A DNA stretch of 64,000 nt, taken from assembly GCF_000400465.1 (NCBI RefSeq), contig NW_008806293.1, positions 2,601-66,600 on the forward strand. The letters run 5' to 3'. Origin of the DNA: Wallemia ichthyophaga EXF-994 (taxonomy: Eukaryota > Basidiomycota > Wallemiomycetes > Wallemiales > Wallemiaceae). The notes below the pieces were generated by a model. The model saw only the letters and a list, made by a program, of their open reading frames with translations. It was not told the DNA's origin and did no database searches. The position numbers were made by a program, and so were the translations under genes. Positions 1-10,729 of the stretch are shown here, piece by piece; position 1 is the stretch's first letter; every line of letters starts with the position of its first letter.

Positions 1-129
1 CCTGCCGCTCGCTTTCCGTTTACCGCCGCTGATCATGGCTGTTATCAACAAAGGAAAATACATGTAAATCTTGAAAATATGTAAATCATCATTTAGCACT
101 ACAGTGTGGACTAGAAGCCCTTAATTCAG

Positions 130-603
130 CTACTCTCGCGCTTGCTCTTGCTCGTGCTGTTGCTGCATCTGTATGAAAAACTTCACCTTCTCCACCGCGC
201 CCACATTCATACGAGTCTGAAGATTAGCCCACCTGAGATGCATATTGCTTGTAGAGTCACCGTGCAGCCGCTCCTTGTATTTCTCTATAGCGACAGCGAG
301 TGACTGGGGATGGTTGTGAATGTGCACGGCTGCGTGTTTGTCTAACAGCATACTGTCCTGGTCTTCAGGTCGGGCATGTCGAGTAAAATGCTGGTACGCT
401 TCTGCTCCAGCAGCTCGGAGTGCTTGTTGCGCTCCCACATTCACATTTTGACTCCCGCCTTGCGGTTTGGCGTTGATTTGCACATCTCGCTCGAACACTT
501 GGATGCGGTAGTCGGGGTGCTTGTGGAGGATATTCGCCAAACATATCCCCGCAATACCACCTCCGATTATTGCTACTCATCTCGGTTTGGTGAGATTTTT
601 CAT
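130..603 (-). pseudogene. FAD-dependent monooxygenase, broken N-terminal remnant
   Basis: Reading leftward from the ATG at 603, the frame encodes MKNLTKPR, then an in-frame TGA at 579-577, then VAIIGGGIAGICLANIL, a classic Rossmann GxGxxG dinucleotide-binding motif, followed by QVFERD and an NAKPQGG segment typical of the N-terminus of FAD-dependent aromatic or tetracycline-type monooxygenases. The family is normally about 400 residues. Here the similarity fades after roughly 70 residues and the frame stops at 130, so the substrate domain and the later FAD motif are absent. The stop sits exactly between a plausible start and the motif, and I see no GT-AG intron that removes it. I read this as a decayed gene. 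An unusual upstream exon, or a short protein of other function, is possible. Confidence 0.5.
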
Positions 604-841
604 GGAAGTGAGATTTTTCAGTGATTTGAGATTTGAGATTTGCATCGGTGTTGGTGGTAAGTGGACCGGACTGTTCACAGCCTCGGCCCTTATTGAATCC
701 CGGCAGAATCAATCAAGAGGTTCACGCGCCAGATGAAACCATCCGTTGTGGGGTGTTAACGGGGTATAGGAATAGAGTAAGGAAAAAAAAGAAAAAGAAA
801 GACATTTGGATAAAATCATCTCTTGACACCAAACACACATC

Positions 842-2238
842 ATGGATGAGGATTATGACGTGGGTGGTGGATTGAGAAATAAATTAAAACTAAATAAACG
901 CAGGTAATTGTACTTGGGACTGGGTTAACAGAGTGTATTCTATCTGGGCTGCTCAGCGTAGATGGCCAGAAGGTATTGCATATTGACAGGAATGATTATT
1001 ATGGCGGTGAATCAGCCTCATTGAATCTCACTCAACTTTACAAGAAATTCAAGGACACGGCTCCACCTTCAGAACTCGGAAGAGACCGCGACTACGCAAT
1101 CGATTTGATCCCAAAGTTTATCCTTGCTTCTGGTGAACTGACAAAGATTTTGGTCCACACTGATGTCACTAGATACCTCGAATTCAAGCAGATTGCAGGC
1201 TCTTTTGTCCTCCGTGATAAGACCGTATCCAAAGTCCCTAGCACCGAATACGAAGCTGTCCGTTCGAGCTTGATGGGGTTATTCGAGAAGAGGCGCGCAA
1301 GAAATTTCTTCCTCTTTATCCAGAACTACCGCGACGATGATCCCAGCACTCACAGCGGCATCGACCTCGACTCTCACCCCATGCAGGCCGTGTATAACAA
1401 GTTCGGGCTTGAGGCAGGTACCCAAGACTTCATTGGCCATGCTATGGCTCTCTACCTCGACGATTCATACAAGCAGAAACCTGCACGTGAGACTTACGAG
1501 AGAATTCTCCTGTATACCTCCTCCATGGCGAGATACGGCAAATCACCTTATATCTATCCTCTCTACGGTCTCGGTGAGCTCCCACAGGCTTTTGCGCGTC
1601 TGTCGGCTATCTACGGCGGTACTTATATGCTCGATAAACCCATCGACGAGGTTGTTTTGGATGAAAACGGCAAATTTACAGGTGTTAGGTCGGGCGATGA
1701 GACAGTACGCGCGAAGAAGGTTATCGGTGATCCGTCCTACTTTATGAGTAGCACCGAGCAACCGCACCCGCGCGTCAAAGAAGTGGGCAAGGTCGTTAGA
1801 GCTATCTGTCTCCTCAAACACCCCATCCCAAACACGGACAACAGCGACTCGGCGCAGCTCATTATCCCACAGAACCAGGTGGGCAGAAAGAACGACATCT
1901 ACATTGCAGCTGTCTCCTCATCTCACAATGTATGCGCTAAGGATGTTTATGTGGCTATCGTGTCGACTGTGGTGGAGACATCCGCACCTGAAGCTGAACT
2001 TCTTTCAGCGTACAAATTACTGGGACCTATTCACGATAAATTCGTCAGCGTAAATCCACTCTATGAGCCAACTGGCAGCGGTGAAGAGGACAACATATTC
2101 ATTTCGCGCTCTTTCGATGCAACGTCTCACTTCGAGACCGTGGTGGATGACGTCAAGGATATCTGGAAGAGAGTTACGCAAAAGGATCTCATCCTCGAGA
2201 AGAAGACGGAGCCCGAGATCAATGAGAATCAATTATGA
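842..2238 (+). CDS. GDI1: Rab GDP-dissociation inhibitor
   Basis: The protein extracts GDP-bound Rab GTPases from membranes and keeps them soluble for vesicle-traffic recycling. Exon 1 (842-859) encodes MDEDYD, intron 860-903 is 44 nt, and exon 2 (904-2238) resumes with VIVLGTGLTECILSGLL, the conserved N-terminal FAD-like fold of GDI/REP proteins. DRNDYYGG and SPYIYPLYGLGELPQ follow and are family signatures. The spliced product is 450 residues, the usual size for fungal GDI. The internal ATG-less reading frame begins later, so the short first exon is needed to restore the glycine-rich start. Certainty is high because both ends match the family. Confidence 0.95.
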
Positions 2239-2295
2239 GCAAATGAACGACAATAGTAAATGAGTAAATGATTAATCAATGGATCTTACGTATCT

Positions 2296-3076
2296 TTAAT
2301 GTGGCTGTGGATGTGGTACAAAAGGTTCGCTGGTTGGGTCTAGGGGTTCTTCAGGACTGGTTATAGGAATAGCGTTTGAGGTGCTCGGAGGTGGTTTGAA
2401 GGTGTCGACATTAGAAATACCAGGCACACCAAACTCTTCCGGCTTTGGCAAGCTGAATGAGGAGTTTATCAGAGTATGGAGAGACTGCTGCTGTTGGAGT
2501 GGAGGAAGCCCGAACTGGTGGTTTGATTCGAGGCTATAAGGGGCGTTCGAAGGTCTTCTGTGCTGGGTGTTGGTTGATGGGTGAGCTGCAGGAGGCTGAG
2601 CAACAGGTCCACCTGCCAAGCCAATTCCATGAGAGAGAGAGGGAGTACGGGAGTGAGAATGGGACTGCGACTGGCGACGTGGCTGATGACGTGAGTAGAC
2701 TTGAGTAATAATCTGCTCGCTGTCTTGCTTGTTATAAGGCGATATTCTCAATTTGGCTTTGTCTTCTCTGTTTGTGACGAGTATCGCAGGTGGATGAGCA
2801 ACCACGTGCAGATAAGCTCGTTTAGCTGTTGAGCGTGGTTAGAGCGTCTTCAATTCCATCAAGTCAAATCCCACCGCTGACTGGATCCGTGAAAATAACC
2901 AGCGCTGTGGTATCATCAACCCACTTCAACCGAACATCTTCCCATTTATTGAAGCAGCTTTGAATATCTTTAGTCTTCAATTCACTTGGGAATCCTTGCA
3001 GCTCCAAGATCCTTGTAACTGATGCGTTGAATGGTGATAACGCTGTGCTTGTGCTTGTCCCCACGCTCACACTCAT
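2296..3076 (-). CDS. R3HCC1-type RRM-like protein
   Basis: Two exons, 3076-2875 and 2825-2296, are joined across a 49-nt intron and give 243 residues. The N-terminal part holds RILELQGFPSELKTKDIQ and RLKWVDDTTALVIF, which matches the RRM-like fold found after R3H domains in R3HCC1/R3HCC1L-type proteins and in fungal relatives. Splicing restores the continuation VSAKRAYLHVVAHPP. The C-terminal half is rich in Q, P, S and H and is probably disordered. The first ATG in frame is at 3076, and the longer frame upstream starts only with a non-ATG codon. An RNA-linked role is inferred from the fold. No R3H domain is visible. Confidence 0.7.
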
Positions 3077-3131
3077 CGACGTAAATGTCAAAGGTAATAT
3101 AAATTATTAATTTTACTTTCTTATTCAAATC

Positions 3132-4295
3132 CTAACTTATAGTCCTTTGTATATATTCAAAACTCCTCACGCTCCCTCTAAACCAATCAATAGCCTTCTT
3201 ATCGTCTTCTCTTTTCTCACGCGCTGGTGTTTCCTCAAGAGTAAGCTCCTCTATATTCAATCCGCTCCTCTCTATCAAATTCCTAAGCTTTGAGTAGTCT
3301 GCGTGTCTTGTTCGCAGTACTCGCAGTCCTCTACCGTTGGATACAAGTGCATCGAGGAATCCATCACCTTCTGCTACCACATCTGCCACCTCCAACCTAT
3401 TGAACATTTCCCTATTCATTCTAACCTCCTCCCTTCCAATTCTCAACTTTATCCGCCGCAGGGACGTGAGTGAGTGGTGGATTGTGATACTTTCCTCCAT
3501 ATCCACACTGTCATCCGTATATATCTCCATCTCTTCTAACGCTGGTGCGCGTAGAAATCTCAGTGCGCTACTGCTATTCACCAAGGTTAAAATTTTCAGC
3601 TGGGCCAATGAGATTGGTATGTTTAGAGTGAACGCAAGGTTCCCCACATACAGCGTTTCTAGATCTTTGCACTGTGAGATGGTGTACCCAGCCATCGTAT
3701 CCCTGCATTGTGTATTGAGGTGTAGATGTAAATGTCTCACTCCGTTGCTCAAATCTTGGTCGAAATGCGTCGACCACGGGAGTACATTGTGCAGCCTCAC
3801 CACATCCAGCTGATTCTTCTGTATTATGAGCGCGTGTGGCTTATTGTGGGTGTTCAGAGTGGCTGCCCACGCTTCGACGACTGTGCACTCCGGTGGAACG
3901 AAGAAAGGGCCATTAAAGGTTTCTGTGTAGTGCACTACCAGCTTATCCAGCTTTTGTGCGCCTATCAGAGTACGTATAGCTACTCCAGGTACTTGTGTAG
4001 CGCCTAGCAACAATTTCACCTCCTTAATCTTCTTCTTGTTGCGTGAGCGTATCAATTTTATAAACTCTGCAAATTCACTCCGCATACCTCCCTCACTCAG
4101 ATCTCGCTCGTATATTTCCACCCTCTGCCACAGCCGCGGTATCGATAGAATCATCGCCCGCCAATAGCTACATACTTGTGACGCACGCCGTGTTGCTCCC
4201 CAGTCGTCCCTATCGAAACACGCTTCGAGGACGCTCTCCCATAATTCCAAAGGCAGCTTGCGCCATGTGTTTGAATTGGAGTCTGCCACCGCCAT
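3132..4295 (-). CDS. F-box/leucine-rich-type protein
   Basis: A single exon of 387 residues. Residues about 10-55 read LPLELWESVLEACF followed by RRASQVCSYWRAMI, a typical F-box that would bind Skp1 in an SCF ubiquitin ligase. The rest carries loosely repeated leucine-rich stretches (LETLYVGNLAF, LAQLKILTLVNSS) of the kind seen in fungal F-box proteins that select substrates. The start is the ATG at 4295, because the longer open frame begins with GTG. The gene is divergent from the citrate carrier at 4328, with only 32 bases between the start codons, so both must share a minimal promoter. The substrate is unknown. Confidence 0.8.
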   Translation of the reverse strand: MAVADSNSNTWRKLPLELWESVLEACFDRDDWGATRRASQVCSYWRAMILSIPRLWQRVEIYERDLSEGGMRSEFAEFIKLIRSRNKKKIKEVKLLLGATQVPGVAIRTLIGAQKLDKLVVHYTETFNGPFFVPPECTVVEAWAATLNTHNKPHALIIQKNQLDVVRLHNVLPWSTHFDQDLSNGVRHLHLHLNTQCRDTMAGYTISQCKDLETLYVGNLAFTLNIPISLAQLKILTLVNSSSALRFLRAPALEEMEIYTDDSVDMEESITIHHSLTSLRRIKLRIGREEVRMNREMFNRLEVADVVAEGDGFLDALVSNGRGLRVLRTRHADYSKLRNLIERSGLNIEELTLEETPAREKREDDKKAIDWFRGSVRSFEYIQRTIS

Positions 4296-4327
4296 GACAG
4301 TACTCTTCACAACATTCTTTCATCTCA

Positions 4328-5191
4328 ATGGACAGCCTCATCGCCGGTGGTCTTAGCGGCGCTTTCGAGGGCTTTGTCACGTATCCCACTGAATTCGTCA
4401 AGACGCGTTCACAATTCCAGGCGGCGGGAGTAAAGCCATCGACGTCTTCACCGGTGGACATTATACGCTCAACCATCAAACTCCATGGAATAAGTGGGCT
4501 ATACAGCGGCTGTTCAGCGCTAGTAATTGGTAATGCGCTCAAAGCCGCCGTTCGATTCCTCAGCTACGACTCATTCAAGAAGAGCCTTCTCGACAAAGAC
4601 GGTAAATTGACAGCACCTAGATCCCTCCTTGCAGGTTTAGGTGCTGGTACCACTGAGGCTATCTTCGCCGTCACCCCCTCAGAGACTATCAAGACGAAGC
4701 TTATCGACGATGCCAAATCTGCTTCACCACGTTTCCGCGGTTTAGTACATGGCACTACCCTCATTATCAAAGAACATGGCCTTAGTGGACTTTATAGCGG
4801 CCTCACTCCCGTTATAATGCGCCAAGCGGCTAACTCCGCTGTAAGATTCACCACTTATTCCTCCCTAAAACAGTTCGTACAAGGTAACTCTAGACCAGGC
4901 CAGTCTCTCCCCCCTTCCATATCCTTTGCTATTGGCTCAGTTGCAGGCATCGTCACCGTCTACTCCACAATGCCGCTAGATGTGATTAAGACGCGCATGC
5001 AGGGCCTCGATGCACGCTCACAATATCGCAACTCGATCCACTGCGCTTATCGGATTTTCACGGAAGAAGGTCTTACTAGGTTCTGGAAAGGCACAACTCC
5101 TCGTCTCGCTAGACTGTCAATGTCGGGCGGTATCGTTTTTGCTAGCTATGAGCAGATTATGGGTGTGCTTGGTAAATTTAGAGATGCATAA
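4328..5191 (+). CDS. CTP1: Mitochondrial tricarboxylate (citrate) carrier
   Basis: An intronless SLC25 carrier of 287 residues for the inner mitochondrial membrane. Three repeats are visible, each with the PX[DE]XX[KR] signature: YPTEFVKTRSQ near residue 20, TPSETIKTKLI near 115, and MPLDVIKTRMQ near 215. The opening AGGLSGAFEGFVTYP and the ending RLARLSMSGGIVF match the citrate transport protein branch, which exports citrate in exchange for malate or other tricarboxylates and supplies cytosolic acetyl-CoA. Six membrane helices are expected. Length is at the short end of the family but complete. Substrate assignment rests on recognised similarity, not on a test. Confidence 0.88.
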   Translation: MDSLIAGGLSGAFEGFVTYPTEFVKTRSQFQAAGVKPSTSSPVDIIRSTIKLHGISGLYSGCSALVIGNALKAAVRFLSYDSFKKSLLDKDGKLTAPRSLLAGLGAGTTEAIFAVTPSETIKTKLIDDAKSASPRFRGLVHGTTLIIKEHGLSGLYSGLTPVIMRQAANSAVRFTTYSSLKQFVQGNSRPGQSLPPSISFAIGSVAGIVTVYSTMPLDVIKTRMQGLDARSQYRNSIHCAYRIFTEEGLTRFWKGTTPRLARLSMSGGIVFASYEQIMGVLGKFRDA

Positions 5192-5672
5192 ACTTAACTC
5201 TCAATGGTGAAAATTTGATAATTTGAGGAGAGAAAAATATAATTTGTATCATGCGATAAAACAAGACTAACGAACTATTTGATTTTATTTTATTTTCCTC
5301 TTCTTCCACTTATCCTTTGTGATATTTCTGGTATATCAAGCTTGAGCATCCAATTATCTAATTTTGTTATCTGTTATATGCGTAAATACTATTCAATAAG
5401 ATTGATAATTTTTTTTCTATTTTTCTACTTTTTCTCGCTGAAGACGATGAGTGAAAAGTTTTGAGCCGTGAGAACGAGTAAACGTGTAAACGAATAAAGT
5501 CAAGAGTCATTAGTGAAACAAGAAAATGCGCAATCAACCAGTACTATAAACGTTGCGAATGTTAAATTTTGAGGAACGCGAGGAACGCAAAGAACGCAAA
5601 TCAAGAAAGAAAAGAGAAAGCGAGAAAACTATTAAATTAATATCTACCATCTACCATCTACCATCTCTGCAT
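5192..5672. other. AT-rich intergenic spacer, nothing coding seen
   Basis: This spacer separates the converging 3' ends of the citrate carrier and the three-RRM gene. It is AT-rich, with T-runs near 5280-5300 and 5405-5435 and a purine-rich GAACGC-type repeat near 5570-5600. It presumably holds both 3' UTRs and polyadenylation signals. I see no RNA gene and no credible exon. Confidence 0.6.
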
Positions 5673-8039
5673 TCAATTCCATATATTCTTTATATCACGA
5701 TTGTGCTGCGCTGATGATGTGGGGTGTTGAGACGATGTAGAAAATGGTGATGTCGTGCGTTGCTGCTTGTGATACTGCTTGTTGAGATTACCGAGGTGAC
5801 CGAGTTGATCGAAATGATCGAAATGATCAAATTGATCTCTTATACCCATTCCACCCATCTCTGATGCAAGGAATCCATCGTAATTGATATGCTGTTGCTC
5901 CTTATGCGCTTGCGAGTAAGCCTGATAATGCTGCTGCTGCTGTTGTTGTTGTTGTTGTTGTTGTTGTTGATTGAGTTGCTGTTGGCTTTGGTGTATATGT
6001 TGCTGTTGAATATTTTGCTGCGTGTTCTGCTCCCTATTATGCTCTCTCGATTTGAAAAAGCTCTCCAAGGTATTCGCAGGCATAGCCTTGAGTGGCGGTG
6101 AAGGCATAGGGTTTGTTGGATTTGGTGATGTCAATGTAGTAAAGTTATCTTCAAATGATGCTGCAGTTGTTGGTGATTTGTACGACGCTGTCGATGCTGG
6201 TGTACCCGGAGACTCGGGTTTCATGAATGACTTGAACAAACTTCTCTCGCGCTCCATCACTGAGAAATCAGGAAAGTTGGCTTTATCAGAGGGCATGTAA
6301 AAGATAGGGTCGGTACGGTTAGCTGGGGGAGGAGCTGAATTAGTTACTGAAGCTGATGAAGGCGCTGATGCAGATGATCCTGCTCCCGCACCGCCTGCGA
6401 AATTAACTTGACCGAGTGGTGAGGGTTGCCTCTGAAACTGCTGTTTGTTCTCCTGTGGCTGGAAGACGTCGAGGTTGGGATTGTACAGCGAAGGTGTTTG
6501 CTGTGGGTGTGGGTGGTTGTTCGCCACCTGACCGGAAGCTGAAGGTGGTGCGGGAGTTGATGCTGGCGACTGCGAAGGGCTCTCACCCTGACCACGCATG
6601 CCTGAAGTAGCTGCAGCGAGGTGTTTGATAGCATTATGCACGCTCGTATTGGTCACTCCGGCATTACCGAGGTTCTGCAGGGCATTTGAGAGTTGCATTG
6701 CTTGCGATGGCGTCAGATTCGCCATTTGCCCCAAAGCCCCAATTCCTAATCCAAGCTGCGCAGCTTGAGCAGCAGCTTGAGCAGCTTTGTCGGCTGTGCA
6801 TAGATAATTAGTATCAAGTTCATATATCATTAAAACTCCCACACTCACATTGTGATCGTCCCCATGATAGTCGTATACGTCCTCCACCTATAGGGAAACC
6901 TTGCATACGTTCAATGGCGCGCTCAGCATCAGCTTTCCGAACGAATTGCACAAACCCACACCCCTTGCCTGGGGGTATTTTGACATAGGTGATAGCTCCG
7001 AATGGCGCGAAAAAGACTCTGAGAGTGTCTTCACTGATGAGAGAGGACAATCCGCCGACAAATACCGTAGTGTTGTGTGGGTCTGACGACGCATTAGCTA
7101 CAGCTGCATTAGCGATATGCGATGCAGTCGACGAGGGCAAGGACGAAGAAGTAGAGTTAAAGTTTGTGATTTTGTTGAGTTGGTCAGTGTGTTGTCTGTG
7201 TGTGTGCAGTGTGCGTCTCTCAGCCTCCTCATCGAGGGCTATCATTGAGTTTTCTGCGTTTAATGGGTATATGTGTGGAGTGGGGTGTAGTGGAAGGTGG
7301 GAATTTTGCTGGAGTTGCTGTGTATGCTGCTGCTGATGGGTTTTTATCTGCGTTGGTCATATTAGTAAAATGACGTAATCGATTGAATCCACACCACACC
7401 AACCTTAGGAGTCGCTGTGGATAGCCTGATGGGACGACCAGCGACGGGGATTCCCTGCATTTCATCCAAGGCACGCGCCATTTCGTCCTCATTAGAAAAG
7501 CGAACAAAGCCGAAACATCTTGAAGATCCGGTAGCATTGTCAGTCATAATTTTAACGTTGGTGCATGTAGTAAAAGGGTTTGAGAGGTTGGGCGGGTGCT
7601 GAAACGCGCGCATTAGATCGTGTTCTGTGGCATCAGGAGACAAATCGCCGACGAAGACAGAGAATTCGTTGAGTAGCCTGTCTGGGGAAGTGGAGGAGTT
7701 CGATACGCGAGTGAAAGGATTTGAGATTAGGTGGGGTGCATTGATAGCCCAGTCGCCCTTGAATGGTCTCGATGTACCAGGCATGGACACCTTGTTGACG
7801 GTTGCTAGCACCTCCAACGCCTTCTGGTGCGTGGGGAACGTTATGAAGCCGTGGCCTACGTTGTTTGTAGTCGTGTGCGACGATCGTACATACTTCACTG
7901 CCGTCTTCTCCGGCCAGCTTAGCAGCGCAGGCAGCAGCCTCACGTAGCTCTCCGTCATCACCTTATCCAAATCGATGTAGATCGTGCGGTGAACATCCGC
8001 GTCGTTGTCGTATTTCTCGTCGATGCTGCTCAGGTTCAT
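5673..8039 (-). CDS. Nam8/Csx1-type three-RRM RNA-binding protein
   Basis: Three exons (8039-7404, 7347-6849, 6793-5673), with introns of 56 and 55 nt, give 751 residues. RRM1 spans about residues 15-100 and is divergent (TIYIDLDKVMTESYV), RRM2 about 125-210 (FSVFVGDLSPDATEHDL, RCFGFVRFS), and RRM3 about 285-360 (TTVFVGGLSSLISEDTL, GCGFVQFVRKADAERAI). This order and the trailing alanine/glutamine-rich helix after RRM3 are typical of the Nam8, Csx1, Ngr1 and TIA-1 group, which bind U-rich RNA in splicing or in mRNA stability. The C-terminal 370 residues are low complexity and include a long glutamine run. Whether it is a U1 snRNP factor or a stress-mRNA regulator cannot be told from sequence. 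Confidence 0.88.
5930..5969. repeat. Trinucleotide repeat coding poly-glutamine
   Basis: Tandem CTG then TTG triplets on the + strand are read as CAA/CAG glutamine codons by the three-RRM gene on the minus strand. The tract encodes about 13 consecutive glutamines within a longer Q-rich region, so copy number may vary between strains. Confidence 0.85.
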
Positions 8040-8160
8040 TGGCCAATTACAGCAATTACAGCAATTCTACGATAAGTGTTTCGAAGCAAGAGCTAAGCGA
8101 GTTGAACGGAGTTTGCCAAGTGGCCCGAAATAGAATTCAAATTAGTTTCTAAACGGGGAT

Positions 8161-8349
8161 TTAGCGTGGTTGTTTGGAGCAAACATTGTTGAGTGCACTC
8201 CCGCCTTTCCCAGTGGCAGCTGTCAGTATTGCGTCTAGGTCTGATTTATGCCGTTTTTTCAAATTCTGCAAATGAATTACCCTGTACAATACTCTGCGAT
8301 GTCTTCTATCGACGTATACCTTTTTTATCTTTCTATTTTCCCTCTTCAT
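8161..8349 (-). CDS. Short basic ORF, doubtful
   Basis: A 62-residue open frame starts at an ATG at 8349 and lies between two minus-strand genes. The product is very basic in its first half (KRENRKIKKVY, RRHRRVLYR) and ends in an A/G/S-rich tail. I recognise no family. The only supports are its position in a genome with little spare DNA and the presence of a start and stop. A splice donor-like GTGAGT lies just upstream, so it could equally be part of a longer transcript or a 5' UTR of the downstream gene. Confidence 0.2.
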   Translation of the reverse strand: MKRENRKIKKVYVDRRHRRVLYRVIHLQNLKKRHKSDLDAILTAATGKGGSALNNVCSKQPR

Positions 8350-8488
8350 CGAGATGTCCACTCACGCCACACTCCACACTTGACTCCACAGCACCCCCAT
8401 CAATTAGACAGCGCGTGCATAATGTAAGTCCACGTAGCCAGGCTTATTGCGTTTGTTGGAAATGCCCTGACGAATACCTACCGGGTGT

Positions 8489-9735
8489 TTATTTAGCCGC
8501 ACGCGCCGCCAGGAACGCGTTCAAACTCACCGTGCTGTACCCTTTGAAGAAGCCGGGGATGCCTCCCGAGGCGTATATCTTCCTGGCCGTGTCGACGACG
8601 CCGTGCAGCTGTGGCTTGTGAAGATCGTCGAACATGAGCCGGCTACCATGTCAGCCTGGTTAGGGCAAGGTGGGTTTCGTGGTACTGCAACTTGGTGCGT
8701 CAGCGTCATCCAGCCCTATCACTTAAGGCACACCAACTTACCTCACTTCTTTATGTTGTCGAATGGTAATGCAGCAGTCCAGAAAAACGTCGCTGCCACC
8801 TGCATCATGTGATGTCAGTAGTGAGATCGGCTGTTTTTGCCATTGTGCCAATTAAGGTGACTCAGGTACGCACACCGCCAGAAATAAAAGATGCAGTCCC
8901 GAGACTGACGGGAGTATCAAGACGAGCGAACTGGCGCATGCAGAGCTGTTTTGGTTGTAAGTTTAGTGTTTGTTGGTGTTTATGACCATGTTTATGACCA
9001 TGTACCGGCCAAAGCGCAATCTCACCTCGAAACCAGAAAATAGAACCGCAAACTGCGATCTGAAGAGCAGAGTGGCTGTGTATCCTCTGTAGAGTCCCTT
9101 CACTCCGTAATGATGGTAAACCTCCCGCGCTATCGGCCACGGACCTGAATACTTGCGGTCGATCTTGTTGCGCTCGAGTTGGTTTTGCAGCCTCACCTTG
9201 ACGAGCTCGGCGGGATGTGCTACTACGCCGTTTGTCCATCCTGCGCCCATACCCGCGAGTGCTTGGCCTGTGAGTGTGAGTGTGAGTGTGAGCGTGAGCG
9301 TGAGCAACGATGGCATGCAGTGGCAAACGCCAACGCCAAACGCCAAAGGTAAAGGTACGCACCTGCATAAGTCAGTCTCCTCTTGTCGGGTGAGTCAGTA
9401 TCTGTGTCCGGTTGACGCTCAGTAAAAAACGCCAAGCGATTCTCAAGCAGGAGCAAGCGGTAATTATGCAGACTGCCCATGAGGAGCGCATCGGAGCATC
9501 CCCAGCTAATAGCAGGAGCGAGGCCGCCTTTGTAAAGCGCGAGTATCTTCTCTTTAGCTAGCGTCTTACGTAGGCAGTCAATAGGACCGCTGAATACACC
9601 CGGTGGCGAACACTGCAGACGTGTCTTGACAGTGTCGAAGGGGTGCCCGACAGCCATCTTGGTCAACCCTGATCCTACACCGGCCATGAAAGAACGCAGC
9701 TCCGATCCTTTATCCGTCGTGGCTGTGCTGCTCAT
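8489..9735 (-). CDS. Mitochondrial solute carrier (SLC25), substrate unknown
   Basis: Five exons (9735-9363, 9267-9026, 8945-8874, 8799-8747, 8642-8489) give 297 residues; the sum of exons is exactly 894 nt. The three carrier repeats carry HPFDTVKTRLQ near residue 35, HPAELVKVRLQ near 145 and LPFDNIKNRLM near 240. FMAGVGSGLTKMAVG and LMGSLHNYRL place it among fungal carriers of the carnitine/amino-acid-like group, but the substrate cannot be named. The intron 9268-9362 carries a hexamer tandem (CTCACA on the coding strand) directly before its acceptor, which doubles as its pyrimidine tract. The start at 9735 lies 46 bases from the divergent HEM4 start. Confidence 0.85.
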
Positions 9736-9781
9736 TACGTGTTTCGGCCTTGTGTTTTGTGATTTGCGTTGCGAGAAGACA

Positions 9782-10678
9782 ATGACGACGTCGCCGTCCA
9801 CCTCGAGTGCAATCGTTTTTAAAGAATACAGCGATATATATAACTCGGCAATTGAGCGTGCACGCTTTAGACCAATTTTCGTCCCAGTGCTTAATTCCAT
9901 ACATGGGGATATAGACGAGTTGGCGAGGGTAATGTCTGATGGCGCGGGGGCATATGATGGCGTCGTTGTCACTTCCCAGCGAGCTGTGGAGGCGTGGAAG
10001 TCGGCGGCAGAAGTTGCTCAAAATGCGCCGAGTGCGCCATGTGGAAGCACTCACAGCTATCACACTCAACATTCCCCTCAGTGAGCACATCTGGTGATGC
10101 TCACGCTCGCGCTCATTTGAAGCAGGCTTGAATGGTCCGATTTGCCTTTCTACTCAGTAGGCCCATCCACCAGCCACGCGCTGCGCAGTCTGGGTAAATG
10201 CACTTGCCCACACTTAACTCCTAAATATATAATGGGCGGCGAAGAATCAGGAAATGGAGTAAAATTGGCTGATTACATACTTTCAAATCACAAAGATGGC
10301 AATGACAAAAAGCACAATCGCATTCTTTACCTCGTCGGCGATAAAACGGCTTCGGAGCTCAGCAACATTCTCCAGGATAATGGCGTATTAGTGGATAGAT
10401 TGCAGGTGTACGCCACGAAGCGATTGTCAGTTGAACAATTACAATTTAACATACACAAGGCTAATGCTGGAGATGCCAAGTGGATCATCATTTTCTCGCC
10501 TAGTGGTGCGGATGTGATTATACCTGCTATCAAAGAAATGGAATTGAATGTGAAGGTGGCTTGTATTGGGCCAACTACCTCCAAGTATGTGCAAGAAATA
10601 ATGCAGGTTTGTGTGGATGCAGTGCCTGCTAAACCAGATGCCCAATTGCTGGCAGAGGCGATGAGCAGAGTAGATTGA
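9782..10678 (+). CDS. HEM4: Uroporphyrinogen-III synthase
   Basis: This enzyme closes and inverts the linear tetrapyrrole to uroporphyrinogen III in haem synthesis. Exons 9782-10080 and 10126-10678 flank a 45-nt intron and give 283 residues. Diagnostic segments are YDGVVVTSQRAVEAW, FYSVGPSTSHALRSLG after the splice, ILYLVGDKTASEL, and IIIFSPSGADVII followed by VACIGPTTSKYVQE. These correspond to the two alpha/beta domains of the HemD fold. The spliced junction restores LEWSDLPFYSVG. It is divergent from the carrier gene with a 46-base shared promoter region. Confidence 0.92.
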
Positions 10679-10729
10679 CTAAATGAATAAAAGAAGTTCT
10701 ATGTATTGATATTGTACATTGCAACATAA

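Noticed and set aside
9255..9310. Tandem GTGAGT hexamers as a minisatellite or CRISPR-like array
   Set aside because: It lies inside a carrier-gene intron on the opposite strand and forms its pyrimidine tract; there are no spacers.
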